From assembly GCA_963969395.1 (NCBI GenBank), contig OZ017800.1, positions 18,260,479 through 18,324,478 of the forward strand: a stretch of DNA of 64,000 nt, given 5' to 3'. Below, one piece after another: positions 49,150 to 61,357 of the stretch. This stretch comes from Pseudoscleropodium purum. Taxonomy: Eukaryota > Streptophyta > Bryopsida > Hypnales > Brachytheciaceae. How positions within the stretch are numbered: position 1 is the first letter of the stretch; each line of letters begins with the position of its first letter. The notes under the pieces were generated by a model. It was not told the origin of the DNA. It ran no database searches and saw only the letters and a program-made list of their open reading frames with translations. Position numbers and translations under genes: made by a program.

Positions 49150-52100
49150 ATGTCATCCCAACTTTCATCCTTTCGCAAAGTTTTAATCCGGGACGTTCAT
49201 CCGTTTTCGTTTCTCATTTCGGACGTTCATCGGCTTTCGTTTGTTCTGGGCTTCTGAGCTTCTTTCCTTGTACTGCAATAACTATTGCTTTTTTTCCCCC
49301 ATTATTGAGGGTAGTTTATGTTCTTAATAAACCAATGAGACGGACGAGAGAGCTCATTACTTGCATATTTTGCATGCATGGTGTGTTGGGTAAGCTTACT
49401 CACCTTGACATGGACGCAACCCATTTATAAAGTCATATTCGCATGACTTACGAAGCCTTTTGTCATTATAAGAAGACAGTCCACCTTGTGTTGCAAATTT
49501 CGTTGAGTTCTGGCTGTTGCGAAATGACTGCCATTCTTCAACTCGCATCCTTTTTGAGACGGCAACGCAAGGACAAAAAAATATCTTGTGGAATGGCCGC
49601 AACCGCTGCTGCTTGTGCTTGTGGGCGGGCAGGCTTGCTCTTCTTCAAAAGGCAGGCGCTTCTTGAATGGTGGATGAATCACATGTGGTCAAACTGCATG
49701 TCCTTCACCTTCTATACTGATTTACCCTATTGGTGAGGGTGCGAAATTAGCGTCGCCAAACAAACAAATAATTGCAAAAAGTAATACTAAATAATAGTAT
49801 TTCAACATGCAATAAATTCACAAATGTATTTGGACAAATAGTGTCGTTTGGGTGAATTAGGGCCACACATGTCATTTGGTATGTAATTATAGATAAAGAA
49901 CTCCAAAACCAACTTTGATGTGAATCAAGATTTTCCTTGGAAGATATTATAGTTTTTGTGTAAAGGGTGCTACATAACCTTGGATTTACTTATGCATTGT
50001 TTTGTTTTATTGACATTTGATTTTTATAGTATAATTATACTATTAAAGGACACTTTGGATATCTATAATATAGGTGTATCATCTTCAAGGCTCATATGCT
50101 CATGCTCTAAGGCTCACATAATAGCACCCCTCAATGTCCATTCAAGGTCTTTTTTGAGCTTCTTGGAATTTGCTCTAAATTGAACATAAAAAGACAACAT
50201 TCTAATAAGTTTTATCCACTTTTTTAATTGTAATAGTACAAATCCAAACTAGACTTGTTAGAGATTACATGGAAAAAGAAAACACAACAATATCACTTAA
50301 TTGGATTGAAAGATTATAGTGTTTGATCATAAGGGTGTCAAAAATTGTAAAAGTGATTTGAAGTCATTCAATCTTCTTTTCACATGTCAAATCTAAAAAT
50401 TGGTCATCAAAAAAATGAGTCTAAAGGGCATAACATGAAAACCCCAATCAATTTGCAACTTCTTGAAATCTATTCTACAATTTTTTTGGAATGAATTTCT
50501 AATGTGATTTTTTCTCCAAGAACTAGTGTATTTGAGGCTTGTTTTCAAGAGTCTCCAATACTAGAAAATCAAGATTCGCAATGTACCCCTTGTACAAAAT
50601 CTTGAATAGAAAAATCAAAACCCCTAATTTTCAAAATCAAATTTTGTTGCTAAAACTAGACTTCAACAACATTTCAAAAGAAATACAAACTATTGAAGAT
50701 AATAACTTGGTTAGGTTTTACTTAAACTTCAAAGTGTTGTTGACACAAAAATATGATGCCTTAGGTATTTAGGGCTAAGCAAATGTATGTCATCTCAGAA
50801 GATCAATGGTTTAGATTGATTTCTACAATATTAACTCTTGAATGATGAACTAGTCACCATGGAAATCATTTGTTTTGGTAAGTGTTTTGGTATCATGTGA
50901 ATTTTTGGATTAAAAAAATACCAAAGTACTCATTGGAAGTCAAACTACTATAGAAGACCTTCTCTTTTCACACAAAATGTGGAAGATGAACAGTTGTACT
51001 TTCATCTTGCATGGAGAGATTCTTTGTCATTCATTGGCCAAAAACGTCCACTACTTTGTTTACAGGTTAAATAAATGAAATACTTCAAAATAGTTGATTA
51101 TACAATTTCTTTTTAACTAGTTCTAAGGTTCTTATTTGAGGGTCACATCCAAGTAAGTTAGAAACACCCAAAATCGGCCTTTAAAGAATTCAGCATATTT
51201 TGAGATATTTTTTCTTTAAAATCATATTTTTGCAGTGTTAGCGAGTGAAAGTCATAAATATTAAAAAAAAAATAGATTTTTTGGATGTAATATGTAATTT
51301 CTATGATTTTTCAAAGTTGTGGGTCTCTAGAGTAGTGGATTTGTCCGATAGGTACATCCAAATTTGAACCTTGCAAAAATCAACTCTTAACAAATCAAAA
51401 TTCATAATGTGTCCTTCAAATGCGTCAACCAATAAGAATCAAACATTTGGAGGACACATTCATGGAAATCTAGAGACGCTTTTATAGCACTCTATGGATA
51501 GGGCCAGAGGACAGGTGCAGTTTGGGTGTTTCTACCTTAGTGTCGAATTACAAATATCTTTTAGAATAATCAAAGCTCCTCCCTACTAGTGAATAATTTT
51601 TTACTTTCTAAATAAATCACTTTCAATACTTATAAATTTCTTAAAAATTAAGGAAAATATGACTAATTTTTTCACAAAGGATAATTGTTTTTGTCTCTAC
51701 CAAGATCTTGTCAATGCATGTTCCTTGAGGTATTCAAATGCTTAGAAAAACAATTATGGTAGAACCACCCATAGTCGACAATGGATCCATTTCTAACTTG
51801 TAGGGCTAAAAATAGTTGAAATTAAGGTCAAAACAAATTTCCTACCAAAGTGTAGAATGTGTTTTTCCTCCTTTTCAAAGTTGGGACTAATCAAGTCATG
51901 GAAATTTACATTGCCTTATACTACTCCAGATAGTTGACAATGGGTGGTTCTACCATACTATGTTTATAGTAGCTGACCCATTTTTTATCACCCCCCCCCC
52001 CTCCATTCTCGTAATATAGACTTTTTTTCTTTCTAATCAACAAAAGATGAGCAATGATTAATTATGGCATAGTTTCCAATGCAGTTTGGGTGCATTACTA

Positions 52101-52565
52101 TTGGTTGCAAGACTCACAATATTGCAATCAACCTATGGTCAGAAATAGAAAAGTCTATATCACCATTATAGATCAAAGAGAATCTTCCACTAAAAAATTC
52201 ATAATAATTACGTTTAGTGTAATAAAATTCTGGAAAAATTCAAAATCCTTTCAAACTCTATTTTTTTACATGAAAAAAGAATATGAATTCAGAAAACCTA
52301 CCCTCCAATTATGTGTAATAGCTTAAGCCGTTGAAAATGGGTTGGCTACCCTAGATGTGGAAATGGATGATAATTTGTATTTCCACCTTCCGTCATTCAC
52401 CATAATTCTTATTAAAGCAACTGAGAATTTAATTATCTCTGATTGATGTCTTCCACACAACAAAGTGAATCCCATTGTCATAACTTACAACAAACTGGAT
52501 CTCATTTGTCATAAGCCGGTGGGTACACCCGAAATCTCGCCTTGCCCGAAACCGTCATCATTCCT
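49150..52565. other. Intergenic DNA with dispersed repeats
   Basis: No gene recognised. 50345-50780 is a copy of the repeat at 35285-35730. About 50920-51060 is a relative of the 26755 repeat (CTCATTGGAAGTCAAACTAC). 51968-52350 is a copy of the repeat at 58030-58404. The frame at 49443-49736 has no family resemblance. Confidence 0.6.
51968..52350 (+). repeat. Dispersed repeat, same orientation as 58030-58404
   Basis: Landmarks common to both copies, in order, are AGCTGACCCATTT, ATTGGTTG.(A/G)AG.CTC.CAATATTGCAATCA, GAAAATAGAAAAGTCTATAT-like, a TTCTGGAAAAATTC-like stretch, and AAATGGGT.GGCT near the end. A poly-C run (about 11 bases) interrupts this copy near 51990. Non-coding and of unknown class. 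Confidence 0.75.
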
Positions 52566-52818
52566 GTGGGTACATCTCCAAATTCAATATGTACATATGT
52601 TGAAGAAATCATTTCAGAACCTCTACCCAGACAACAAATTAAAAACTTTGACCCTTCCTAACTATTGCATACAATATCCAAATGTTGTGTTTTCAGGTGC
52701 ATTGGAATCTCCTTTCACTTGCCAATGACAAAATCAGTATAAAAAAAAAGGACCAGTCTAATAATAGTAACTAGGTACAATAGCAAAAAAAAGTGGCGGT
52801 TTTGGAGGTACGCAACTG
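52566..52818 (+). repeat. Dispersed repeat family, copy 3
   Basis: Matches 17808-18028 in the same orientation and 34260-34392 inverted: TGCATACAATATCCAAATG, TTGGAATCTCCTTTCACTTGCCAA, CTAATAATAGTAA and AAAAGTGGCGGTTTTGG. Diverged and non-coding. Confidence 0.75.
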
Positions 52819-55800
52819 AAGACTGCATCCAAATTGTGTCATAGGGTAATCCAATTCCTGAGCGCGTACTGAGAAAATCAATTCATCAATCTGGTAAGGT
52901 CTGATTCTTTGTCCTCTCCTTGTTCCAGCAATGCAGGGATGCAGTGCAATGGGAGACCTCTGAAATCTACGTTTTCTTTTAAAATCTACGTTTTCTTTTA
53001 AAATCTGCGTTTTTCTGAAGTTTGAGATATCTTAGGGTAGGATAAAGAAAATATCTTTGAATTTGGAAGGATTTTTTTTTACTTTATTTATTTTGGGTAT
53101 CTTAGTAGAGAATTGTAATAGATGAATCAATTCTCATTCATGAATAGGTGGATGTATATTCATATATTCATTTAGGGTGTATACATTTATCCAAAAAGAG
53201 CTATATCATTTGAAGATTTTTTAACAATCAAACAATTACACCCATACATTTGATAAAGGAGGAAAAAAAAACACCAAATGTTTTACTAAAAAATAAAAAT
53301 TTATATAGGTAGGGTATACATTCATGATTCCCATGTACTATACCTTGTAATGAATGTTTTTTTGGATGATTGATTGCCCCAAAATCGCACGGATGACACA
53401 TCAACAATATAGATAATGGAATTTCAAATTTGGGGGGCCTTAGTTTGTCAATTCCGTCCAAGCTAAAGATTGGAATTTTCCCAATCTTTTTTCTTATAGG
53501 ATAGTAGGTAAGCAAAATAGATAAATATAGTTTAAAATAGCACAAATAGGCTTCTTCTTCTTACACGTGACTTTTTAAGTCCTAGGGCCTTTTTTTCATA
53601 AAAAAAACACTCATAATGCTATTTTTATTTCAAAGAGAACAACATAATTAATTAATTTTTATGTATATTTAACCATAGGACCTTACACTAGACTGTTATA
53701 TATAAGAATGTGTAGAAGAAATTTCTACAACTTTTACCACATTGATTGCAAAATATTTGCATTTAAAGGGAAGAAAATGTTTTTTTTTGCAATTTGTGTG
53801 ATTGGATTCTTAGATTTTGACTATTTCGGCTTGAACTTTTTTGCACTACCAACATTGAATTAAAACAAATTATTGTGTGTTGAAGAATTGAATTGAAAAT
53901 CTAGGAATTTGGAAAATAAATTAACTATCTTGATTTTCATTCTTAAGAAATTTTCAAGTAGATACAAGATTGAAGGAAAATCTAAATTGTTAATAGCTCT
54001 AAGATGAAATTGAAGTACACTAATTTCAATTGTGAGATTTCACTAGTAAGCATATTGAAAACCTTGTGGAATTTTTGTTTTGCAAATTGATAATTAAAGT
54101 TGAGTTTAAAATGAATCTTACACGTTATTTTATCAAAAAGATGCTATAATTGCCTACAAAACAAGAAACTCCATGATATTCACATTGTTAATCCAAATGA
54201 AATTAACCAATGCTTTACAAGTAGATGAAAATATAGTCTCTAAGGAAAATCTTTTATTTCAAGATTTTTTGGATTTTTCTATTGCCCAATGAGTTTCACT
54301 TTGAGCTTAGGATGCCTAACTTTTTCTCCGAGGCAATGATTGAAATATAAATTATATTACTAAGGAAGTAATGTGTTTTTCTATCTTAAAGTTGTTTTTA
54401 AAATCATGAAAAAAATTTAGACCATAGGGATAATGGAACTTTAGGGATTAATTGCCTTATGAAATATCTAACCATATCATTGTATCTGCTTATGGATTTC
54501 TATCCTTGGGATTCCATTGCATAAGATATAATTTTTTCTAGGATACTTAGGTTGCAAATTCAATTTAACTTTGAAAACTTCAATATAGATCTATAGCTTG
54601 TGTGCTCCACATTTCCCACCATCCATTCATGCAAGCTCCAATGGCTAAGATTGTTGGCCAATATCAACACCCCTTATGAAGTGCTTCAATAGTAATTTTT
54701 ATTGGCCTTGGACCAAAGGGGAGGAGACTTTGCATCTACAAAAGCCACCCTTTGGAAGTTTGAGTGGCTACCTTATTCTAAAAGTATGCCAATGTTATTC
54801 TCAAGGATAGAGCTTCTTGTAGTGTAGTTGTTGGTTATTTGAGGTGTCCCATATTTGGAAGGAGCAACAAGACCTATCAAAACCAATGAAATTTTTGTTG
54901 GTGAATAATTGGCCAAATCTTATTTGATTATTGAGTTGGCTCCCATTATGTTAGGAAAAAAAGAAAAAAAAGAAGTAGATGCAATTGCCCAAATCATCTG
55001 CAAGAATTACATAATTTGCCAATATTTAGATGAAATTTATTCTTTTAAGATAATATTGTGGATGAGTGAAGGATGGATGATAAAAATGATACAATTTGTT
55101 TTATCTATTTGCATTCTAGGGTGCATGTTACACTTCCATTAAGAAATGATAAAAATCTATTCCTTAGAACATATATCATTGTATAACTAGGCCATGGTCC
55201 TTTCTACCCAATATTGGGAAGGTATAATTATGCTTTATGAGATCCCTAGGAGAGATTTATCTGTTAATGCAAAGATATGGGTTGGCTACATAGGATTACA
55301 TCTAATAATATAGCAATCAACTACATGTAGGGATTGTTTGTCCCTTGCATTTTATCCTTGGGGTAAAATATATAGGACCTTTTTATTTGCCACATATGAT
55401 AAAATTTGCAAATTTTGAGTTCATATTTGCAATTAGAGGCCTAGAATTAGCTAAGAAGGATTAGTGCAGAAAATAGATTAATCAATCACAAAACCTAAAG
55501 GTTCTCAATTTTTTTTACACTTACCCTTGGTTGAACCCCCACATTGGGCTTGTTGCACTATGATAAAGGCTTGTTATTGAAACCCTCTTCTTCAAACAAT
55601 TCCTAGAAAAAGTTGTACAATGAACAATAAGTTCTTCAAAAATGGACTCTCCATGATGTGAGAGCATAATAAGATTTGTTTGGTGTTGGTTCTTACTTCA
55701 CAAATGGATGGAATAAAGACTAGGGTGTGTCCATTTCAAAGCCGAAATGTGTCCACTCAATTTTTCTAAATAAAAATTGATTGCCTAGTTGCCTTCTTAC

Positions 55801-58029
55801 AAATGTTAAAGAATTAAAAGGTTTGTTTTAGTTTAATAATGATCACATTTAGGAACATTGTGTAATACTTATTGCATGCCGCAATGCTTATTTTGGGACA
55901 AACCATATCAATTTTTCAAATTGCACATGTGTAGGTTTTGTGAGGCCTATGATTAGAAATAGGTGCATATGGCACAATTCTTTGGGAATTTATAGGTAAT
56001 TCATAAATAATTTGAAAAATATGAAGCCACTTTTGTTAGATTCCACATCAGTTTTTCTTCAAGTGAAAGATAGGTGAAAATACTTTTAGGCATCTAAAAA
56101 CCATCAGAAAGGTTGACCAACCCTTCAAAAGATGCTTTATGAGCTCACTACCTTAAGTTACCTAAAATCTTGAGCCTCTTTGACAATGACCTTTCTTTCC
56201 ATTAATTTATTTTTGGGCAACACACAAAGCAATGAATTGTATAGTGTAGTAGTGGAGCCATTTACATCCACTGACATGGATGAAAATACATATATACTTA
56301 TCTAGATATATGTGTAAAGGCATTCATAATAGAGTGATATTGTTCCTATATTTTGTAACAATTGAGCAAATTTATACATTGAAAATAAAAAAATCTATCA
56401 TTCAATAGTCCCCCAAAAAATTGTATTGCTTTTGAGTGATAAATTGTCCCCTCCTCCCCCCCAAAGCATTGCTTCTAGATCATTGCAACTAAAGCTAGAT
56501 GATTTCAATATGAACTTCCAACCTTCTTTTGTTCTATACTTCCTATGTTTTAATTTCTAAAATTTTTAGAACTCCTACAGAGATTCAATTACTTTAGAAG
56601 GATGGAATGTACTCCATTGAATATGAAATCTACTTATTTTGAAAAGGTAAAAAGAAAACAATTTTATGAGAGTACATCCTAAAGTTAAGTTTAAAGATTC
56701 ATAGTACATTCATACATATTCAAAAATTTATAATTTATTTATTTCTAATTCATGATTTTCAATTGCCAACATGTTAAAGATAATTTCTTGTGTTGATTTC
56801 CAATCACAAAATTGTAGAATTGCGTAAGTAGATGGTAATAGGCACTTCCATCTTAATCTTGAAACAATGATCTCGTTACTATGGAAATCATCCATTTTGT
56901 TAATATGTAAATCACTTGCATTAAATAAATCTCCAAACATTCATTAAAGATCAAACTACTATGAAAGACCTCCTCTTTTCAAACAAATTTCTAAGGATGA
57001 ACATATGCACCTTTGATTTAACCTTAGAAGGATTTGATATTTATTATGAAGTCATTTTTTTTAGTACCTGCTTTAAATCATTTGCCAAAAAAAAGCCAAG
57101 AACATTCTAATTTAAAGGATGAACATATGCACTTCTATCTTACATAAAAGTATTCCTTTGTCATCTATTGGACATTTAGTGTCCACAATGATGTTACAAT
57201 ATTAACCCTCAAAGGACCAAATGACCATTGAACATACGCATGTGATCTCGGGTAGGTGCGTATAAAGTCATTTTCTAAAGGATGTTCTTAAATTTTTGCC
57301 TCAAGGTGTAAACATGTACCCCCTTAGTGGAAATATAATTTTTTTTCAATTGGATGCTCAAATCAAAAGTTATGCTACCCTAAACTTTTGAGGCAACTTC
57401 GGCAATATGAGCAAAACTCCTCTAATAATTCTAAAATTTGGCAAGCATCTAACTTACATGATACAAGATGCAAATGCCAAGAAAAATATCCATGTATAGC
57501 GTAAAAATCTCACTTTAGGAGGAGTTAAAAGTTTATTGGCTTTATTGGACAAGGTCAGAAAAAACTTTTTCACCTAACTTCAAATGTTGTAATCTTTCAA
57601 TCCATGCGGTCAAAGTTTCTGAAATTTTTCCTACACATTCCTAAATAAATCTAGTACAAATTGGGATTGGTTGAATTTTGAAAAAAAAATCTTTTATTTT
57701 CATTTTTTCTTATTATCCTAAAATCTGCTAGTTTTGGATAATTTTTGTCCAAAATGTGCCTCGGTCCTTTAGGAAGGGTTAAATATAAAGATTCTTTGTC
57801 ATCCTTCATCCACTTTTCAGCCTCCACATCCTTATAGGATTATTTAAGGTCCAATTCAAACTTCCTCACATTTTGCTTTTGTCAATACAAAGCCTCCTCC
57901 CCCCAAGCCAACAAATTGTCAACCACCTTTAAATTTCCCAACATTTTGAATAGAGATCCAAGTTACTCATTCATTCATTTTCTTCCACAATTTTATGGAT
58001 GATGGAGTTGCTTGGGATTTCAATTGTAA
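52819..58029. other. AT-rich intergenic desert
   Basis: No gene recognised. AAATCTACGTTTTCTTTTA is tandemly repeated near 52966-53010. About 55340-55460 resembles, inverted, the interior of the TIR element at 20471-20698. About 56935-57020 is a relative of the 26755 repeat. Frames such as 53228-53545 and 54909-55142 show no family resemblance. Confidence 0.55.
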
Positions 58030-58404
58030 AGGAGCTGACCCATTTCTAATCACCCTCTATTTCTAGCCTATAGGCTATTCCATTTTTGTAAAGTTGTGGG
58101 ACGATTCCCAAAGTATTTGTAGCCCATGATGATTGGTTGTGAGGCTCTCAATATTGCAATCATCCCTTGGTTGATTTGCAACCAGCCTATGGTTGAAAAT
58201 AGAAAAGTCTATATGACTAATATAGGTCATATAATACAATTTGGCTAAAAAAATTTATAATTATTATATTTTGAGTTAAAAAATTCTGAAAAATTCTGTA
58301 ATCCTTCCCAACTCTATTTCTATATAAGGGAAGATCTGCACTCAAGAAATCTCGACTCCACATGTCCGTAATTGCTTAAGTGGTTTGAAATGGGTCGGCT
58401 CCCC
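58030..58404 (+). repeat. Dispersed repeat, second copy of 51968-52350
   Basis: Collinear with 51968-52350 over most of its length, with small gaps and an extra internal GGTTGATTTGCAACCAGCCT-type stretch. It ends in AAATGGGTCGGCTCCCC, which also appears as a fragment near 14245. No coding capacity. Confidence 0.75.
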
Positions 58405-58442
58405 TATTGATTGAAACCCATTTTTTTTCCTTTGGATTTCAG

Positions 58443-58561
58443 TTGTACATCATCATCATCTTGTAAGTCAGCCGTCTGATGTCATTCTGTACATGAACAT
58501 GCAAAAGCGAGGCTGGAATGGAGAAGAATTCTTCCAACTTCAAGTGAAGAAGAATGATTAA
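58443..58561 (+). other. Possible isolated terminal exon (38 codons)
   Basis: A strong acceptor-like tract (TTTTTTTCCTTTGGATTTCAG) ends at 58442. It is followed by an open frame that starts in phase 2, runs 38 codons (VHHHHLVSQPSDVILYMNMQ, then KRGWNGEEFFQLQVKKND) and ends in TAA. The peptide looks protein-like rather than low-complexity, unlike the surroundings. I do not recognise the family and found no upstream exon. It may be a remnant exon or chance. Confidence 0.25.
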
Positions 58562-61357
58562 CTTCCGAAGAGCGTTGCATAACAACAACCTAAAGTCAAT
58601 AACCATATCATTCAATACAACATCATTTAGTAGTACTCTTTTTATTAGTACATGGAACCCGGTTATCCTTACAAGTGCTTAAGCTTACAATGACACATAA
58701 TTTAACAGCTGCATCTTGTTAAAATTTCTGGTCCGGTTTTGTTCAATGATCAAAAGACACAGAATTGTGGGAAACTGGGACACAACAGTTACGAATTCAA
58801 CTTGATTTTGAACTTCTTTGGAGCCATAGCTGAGTGCTTGAAGTTTCTGTAAGGTAGGAGATCCATAAAGCGACCATTTAAGAGCTCGAACTGATTTTGG
58901 GGGAGGTGAAACTTTTACAAATTTTTTTCAGTAAATAATCCTTGAAAGACAAGTAGAATTGGCATCTAACCCAAGTCATTTCATATTTTTTTGGAGCTTT
59001 GTGGAATTAAGTTAGTTATGAAATTTTGAAGCTGAAGTGGCAAAGGGCTCTAGTAGCATCCACCACCTGAAATGTTCACTTTTTGTACATGGATGAGGGC
59101 TACAAAAAAGCAACATGTACATGCTGTGTACATTTAAGGAGGTGGATGCTTTTAGAACCTGTGTGCTTTTAGAACCTCCTATCTTGGTGAGACCTTGAAT
59201 TCATCCCATTTTTGATGGTCTTGTAATTTTATTTCTTTGCAATGAAATTTAGTTTCATTTGTTACAAAAAACAAACAAACAAGTAAATAAAACTTGAATT
59301 CACCACAAAAAGACTTTAGAAGCTTGATAAACAAAACATCACATTCATGATCTTTCCATTGAGATTGATATAAGGTAGAACTACCCAAATCCATCATTTG
59401 CCCAATTTTATTACCTTCGCTTTGGCCCCAATTCCATTGATTGCAAAACCCATATCTATTCACTTTCCTAACAATTTTAGTGCATTAATGCCCAAAGGAG
59501 TAATGTGTCAATCCTTCCTTGGTGGGAACTTAAGTGCCAATAGATACATGTTAAGATGGTAATGAGTTGTTCATGAGACATTTTTGACCCCACTCTATGC
59601 ATAGTTTTGTAATTTCAGGGCAGCCTACTTTAAAAATTCACAGAAATTACAATTTTGATCGAAAAATTATAATTCCACTTGGGTTTGATTTGTGAAACAA
59701 GCACACAACTTTGAAGAATATGTACCTCTCTTTAAGTTGGCCCCAAGATAGATCGTAAATCAGGATGGTAATAGGCTGTTCTACCTTAAACCTTTTTTTT
59801 AATTTTTTATCAGAGCGGTTGATTCCTCAACATTTCAGAATGCCATTCTTTGACTTAAGATTTTCTGTTCATACGGAAATCTGTCAAAAAGAAAAGAAAA
59901 TTATTGCTTCAATTTCAAGACATTTAGTCAGAAACTCAGAATCCACTGTTCAAGCTGGCACATGCAATGGTTATCAGAATAACAAAAGCTTGAAAAATCA
60001 GTGCAGAAAACACTCATCTTTGTTTTAATTAAATGGCAGATTTCATTGAAGTTGGTGTGATCGTTTGATGAAAACCAAGATCTTTATCAGTCAATTTTCT
60101 GAGTTTTCAGAACTCTGAGCACTAAAAAGCCACAATTATTTGGTACAGGTGCTCTGAAACATGCCAGATTACCGTACAAGCCATATGACTGTAAGAGTTT
60201 TGTTGGGGCTAATTTTACTAAGTTAACTAAGCTTATGTTCACATGCTCCCATTCAAAGCATTTTGGTCAGTTTAACAAAAGAGTCCAAAGACTCATGCAA
60301 TGAAAGATGAGTTTGTTAAACTGGCTTGTTTCAAAGTGCAAAAAATGTGATTTTCAAAAACCTAGAGCTATGAAAATTAGGATTTTTCAATACCTAGAAC
60401 TCTAGAATCTAGGACCAGTAAAAGATATGAGTCTGGGTATGAGATTTCCAATCATGCAATCCAAATCATAAGATGACAATTTTAGTAAAACCCATCACTT
60501 CATAAATAATAATTTTTTAAATTGTACATATTTAAGACTTGGGACCTACGATTAATTGTACTATCAAGAAATTCCTTAGTTGCAATGAAACGCATTTCCT
60601 GGTGATTCGAGGAGCGTTTCAAATGTCTCCTTGCTGCAAAATTAAGTTACCATCTCTTGCATCAGGTGGCTATGGAGTATAGAATACTACGGAGTAGTAT
60701 ACAAGCAGTGAATCCACTTTATCGGATCACTGTCTCCTACTTAGCACATTTACTCAATTGAAACACCCCCCTGGAAATTCAGTAAACAAGTTTCTGAAAA
60801 TCATGCTTGAATCAAATCAGTTCATATTCCGAATCGAGGGTGGTGACCAGGCCTCCTGTCGGGTTCAAAGTGTGTCAGTCCATTGGGTGGCTCTGAATTG
60901 CAACAACCTGCAGTGCCAGAATCGATTTAGCAGTTTCACTTGACTCTAAAACTAAGAAAGTCTCAAGAGTCCAGGACCAGGGCACAAAAGCTTACAGCGT
61001 GCAACCTATCTACAACTGACATCTGAGATTGCTGTGACTATTCAGAGCCATGTGAAGATGGAAGTACGATACCAGAAACGTAATCCAACCCCCTCCAAGA
61101 TGCTGGCATGTACGTCATGAGAAATCCTTTGCTGTGAATTGAGCAGGAGCAGCGTAAATGATGCGTACGTAAGGGATAATTCAACTATCTAGGGACTACA
61201 AAAGCGAGGTGGAATGAAACAATTCTCAAAAGAGGAAGGTATCACGCAAATTAATCTTGCAATCAATTGATATCAGCACAAATTTACAACTTTTCAAATT
61301 GACGAATTCAATCACAAACAATAAATTGTTGTAAGGACCTGCCAAACAAGCAAGAAT
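58562..61357. other. Intergenic DNA downstream of SARD4-like gene
   Basis: 58920-59155 is a diverged copy of the repeat at 11015-11235 (CTTGAAAGACAA, CCAAGTCATTT, TTTTTTGGAGCTT, ACCTGAAATGT). From about 60550 the composition becomes more balanced, and the last part should include the SARD4 3' untranslated region. No further gene recognised. Confidence 0.55.
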
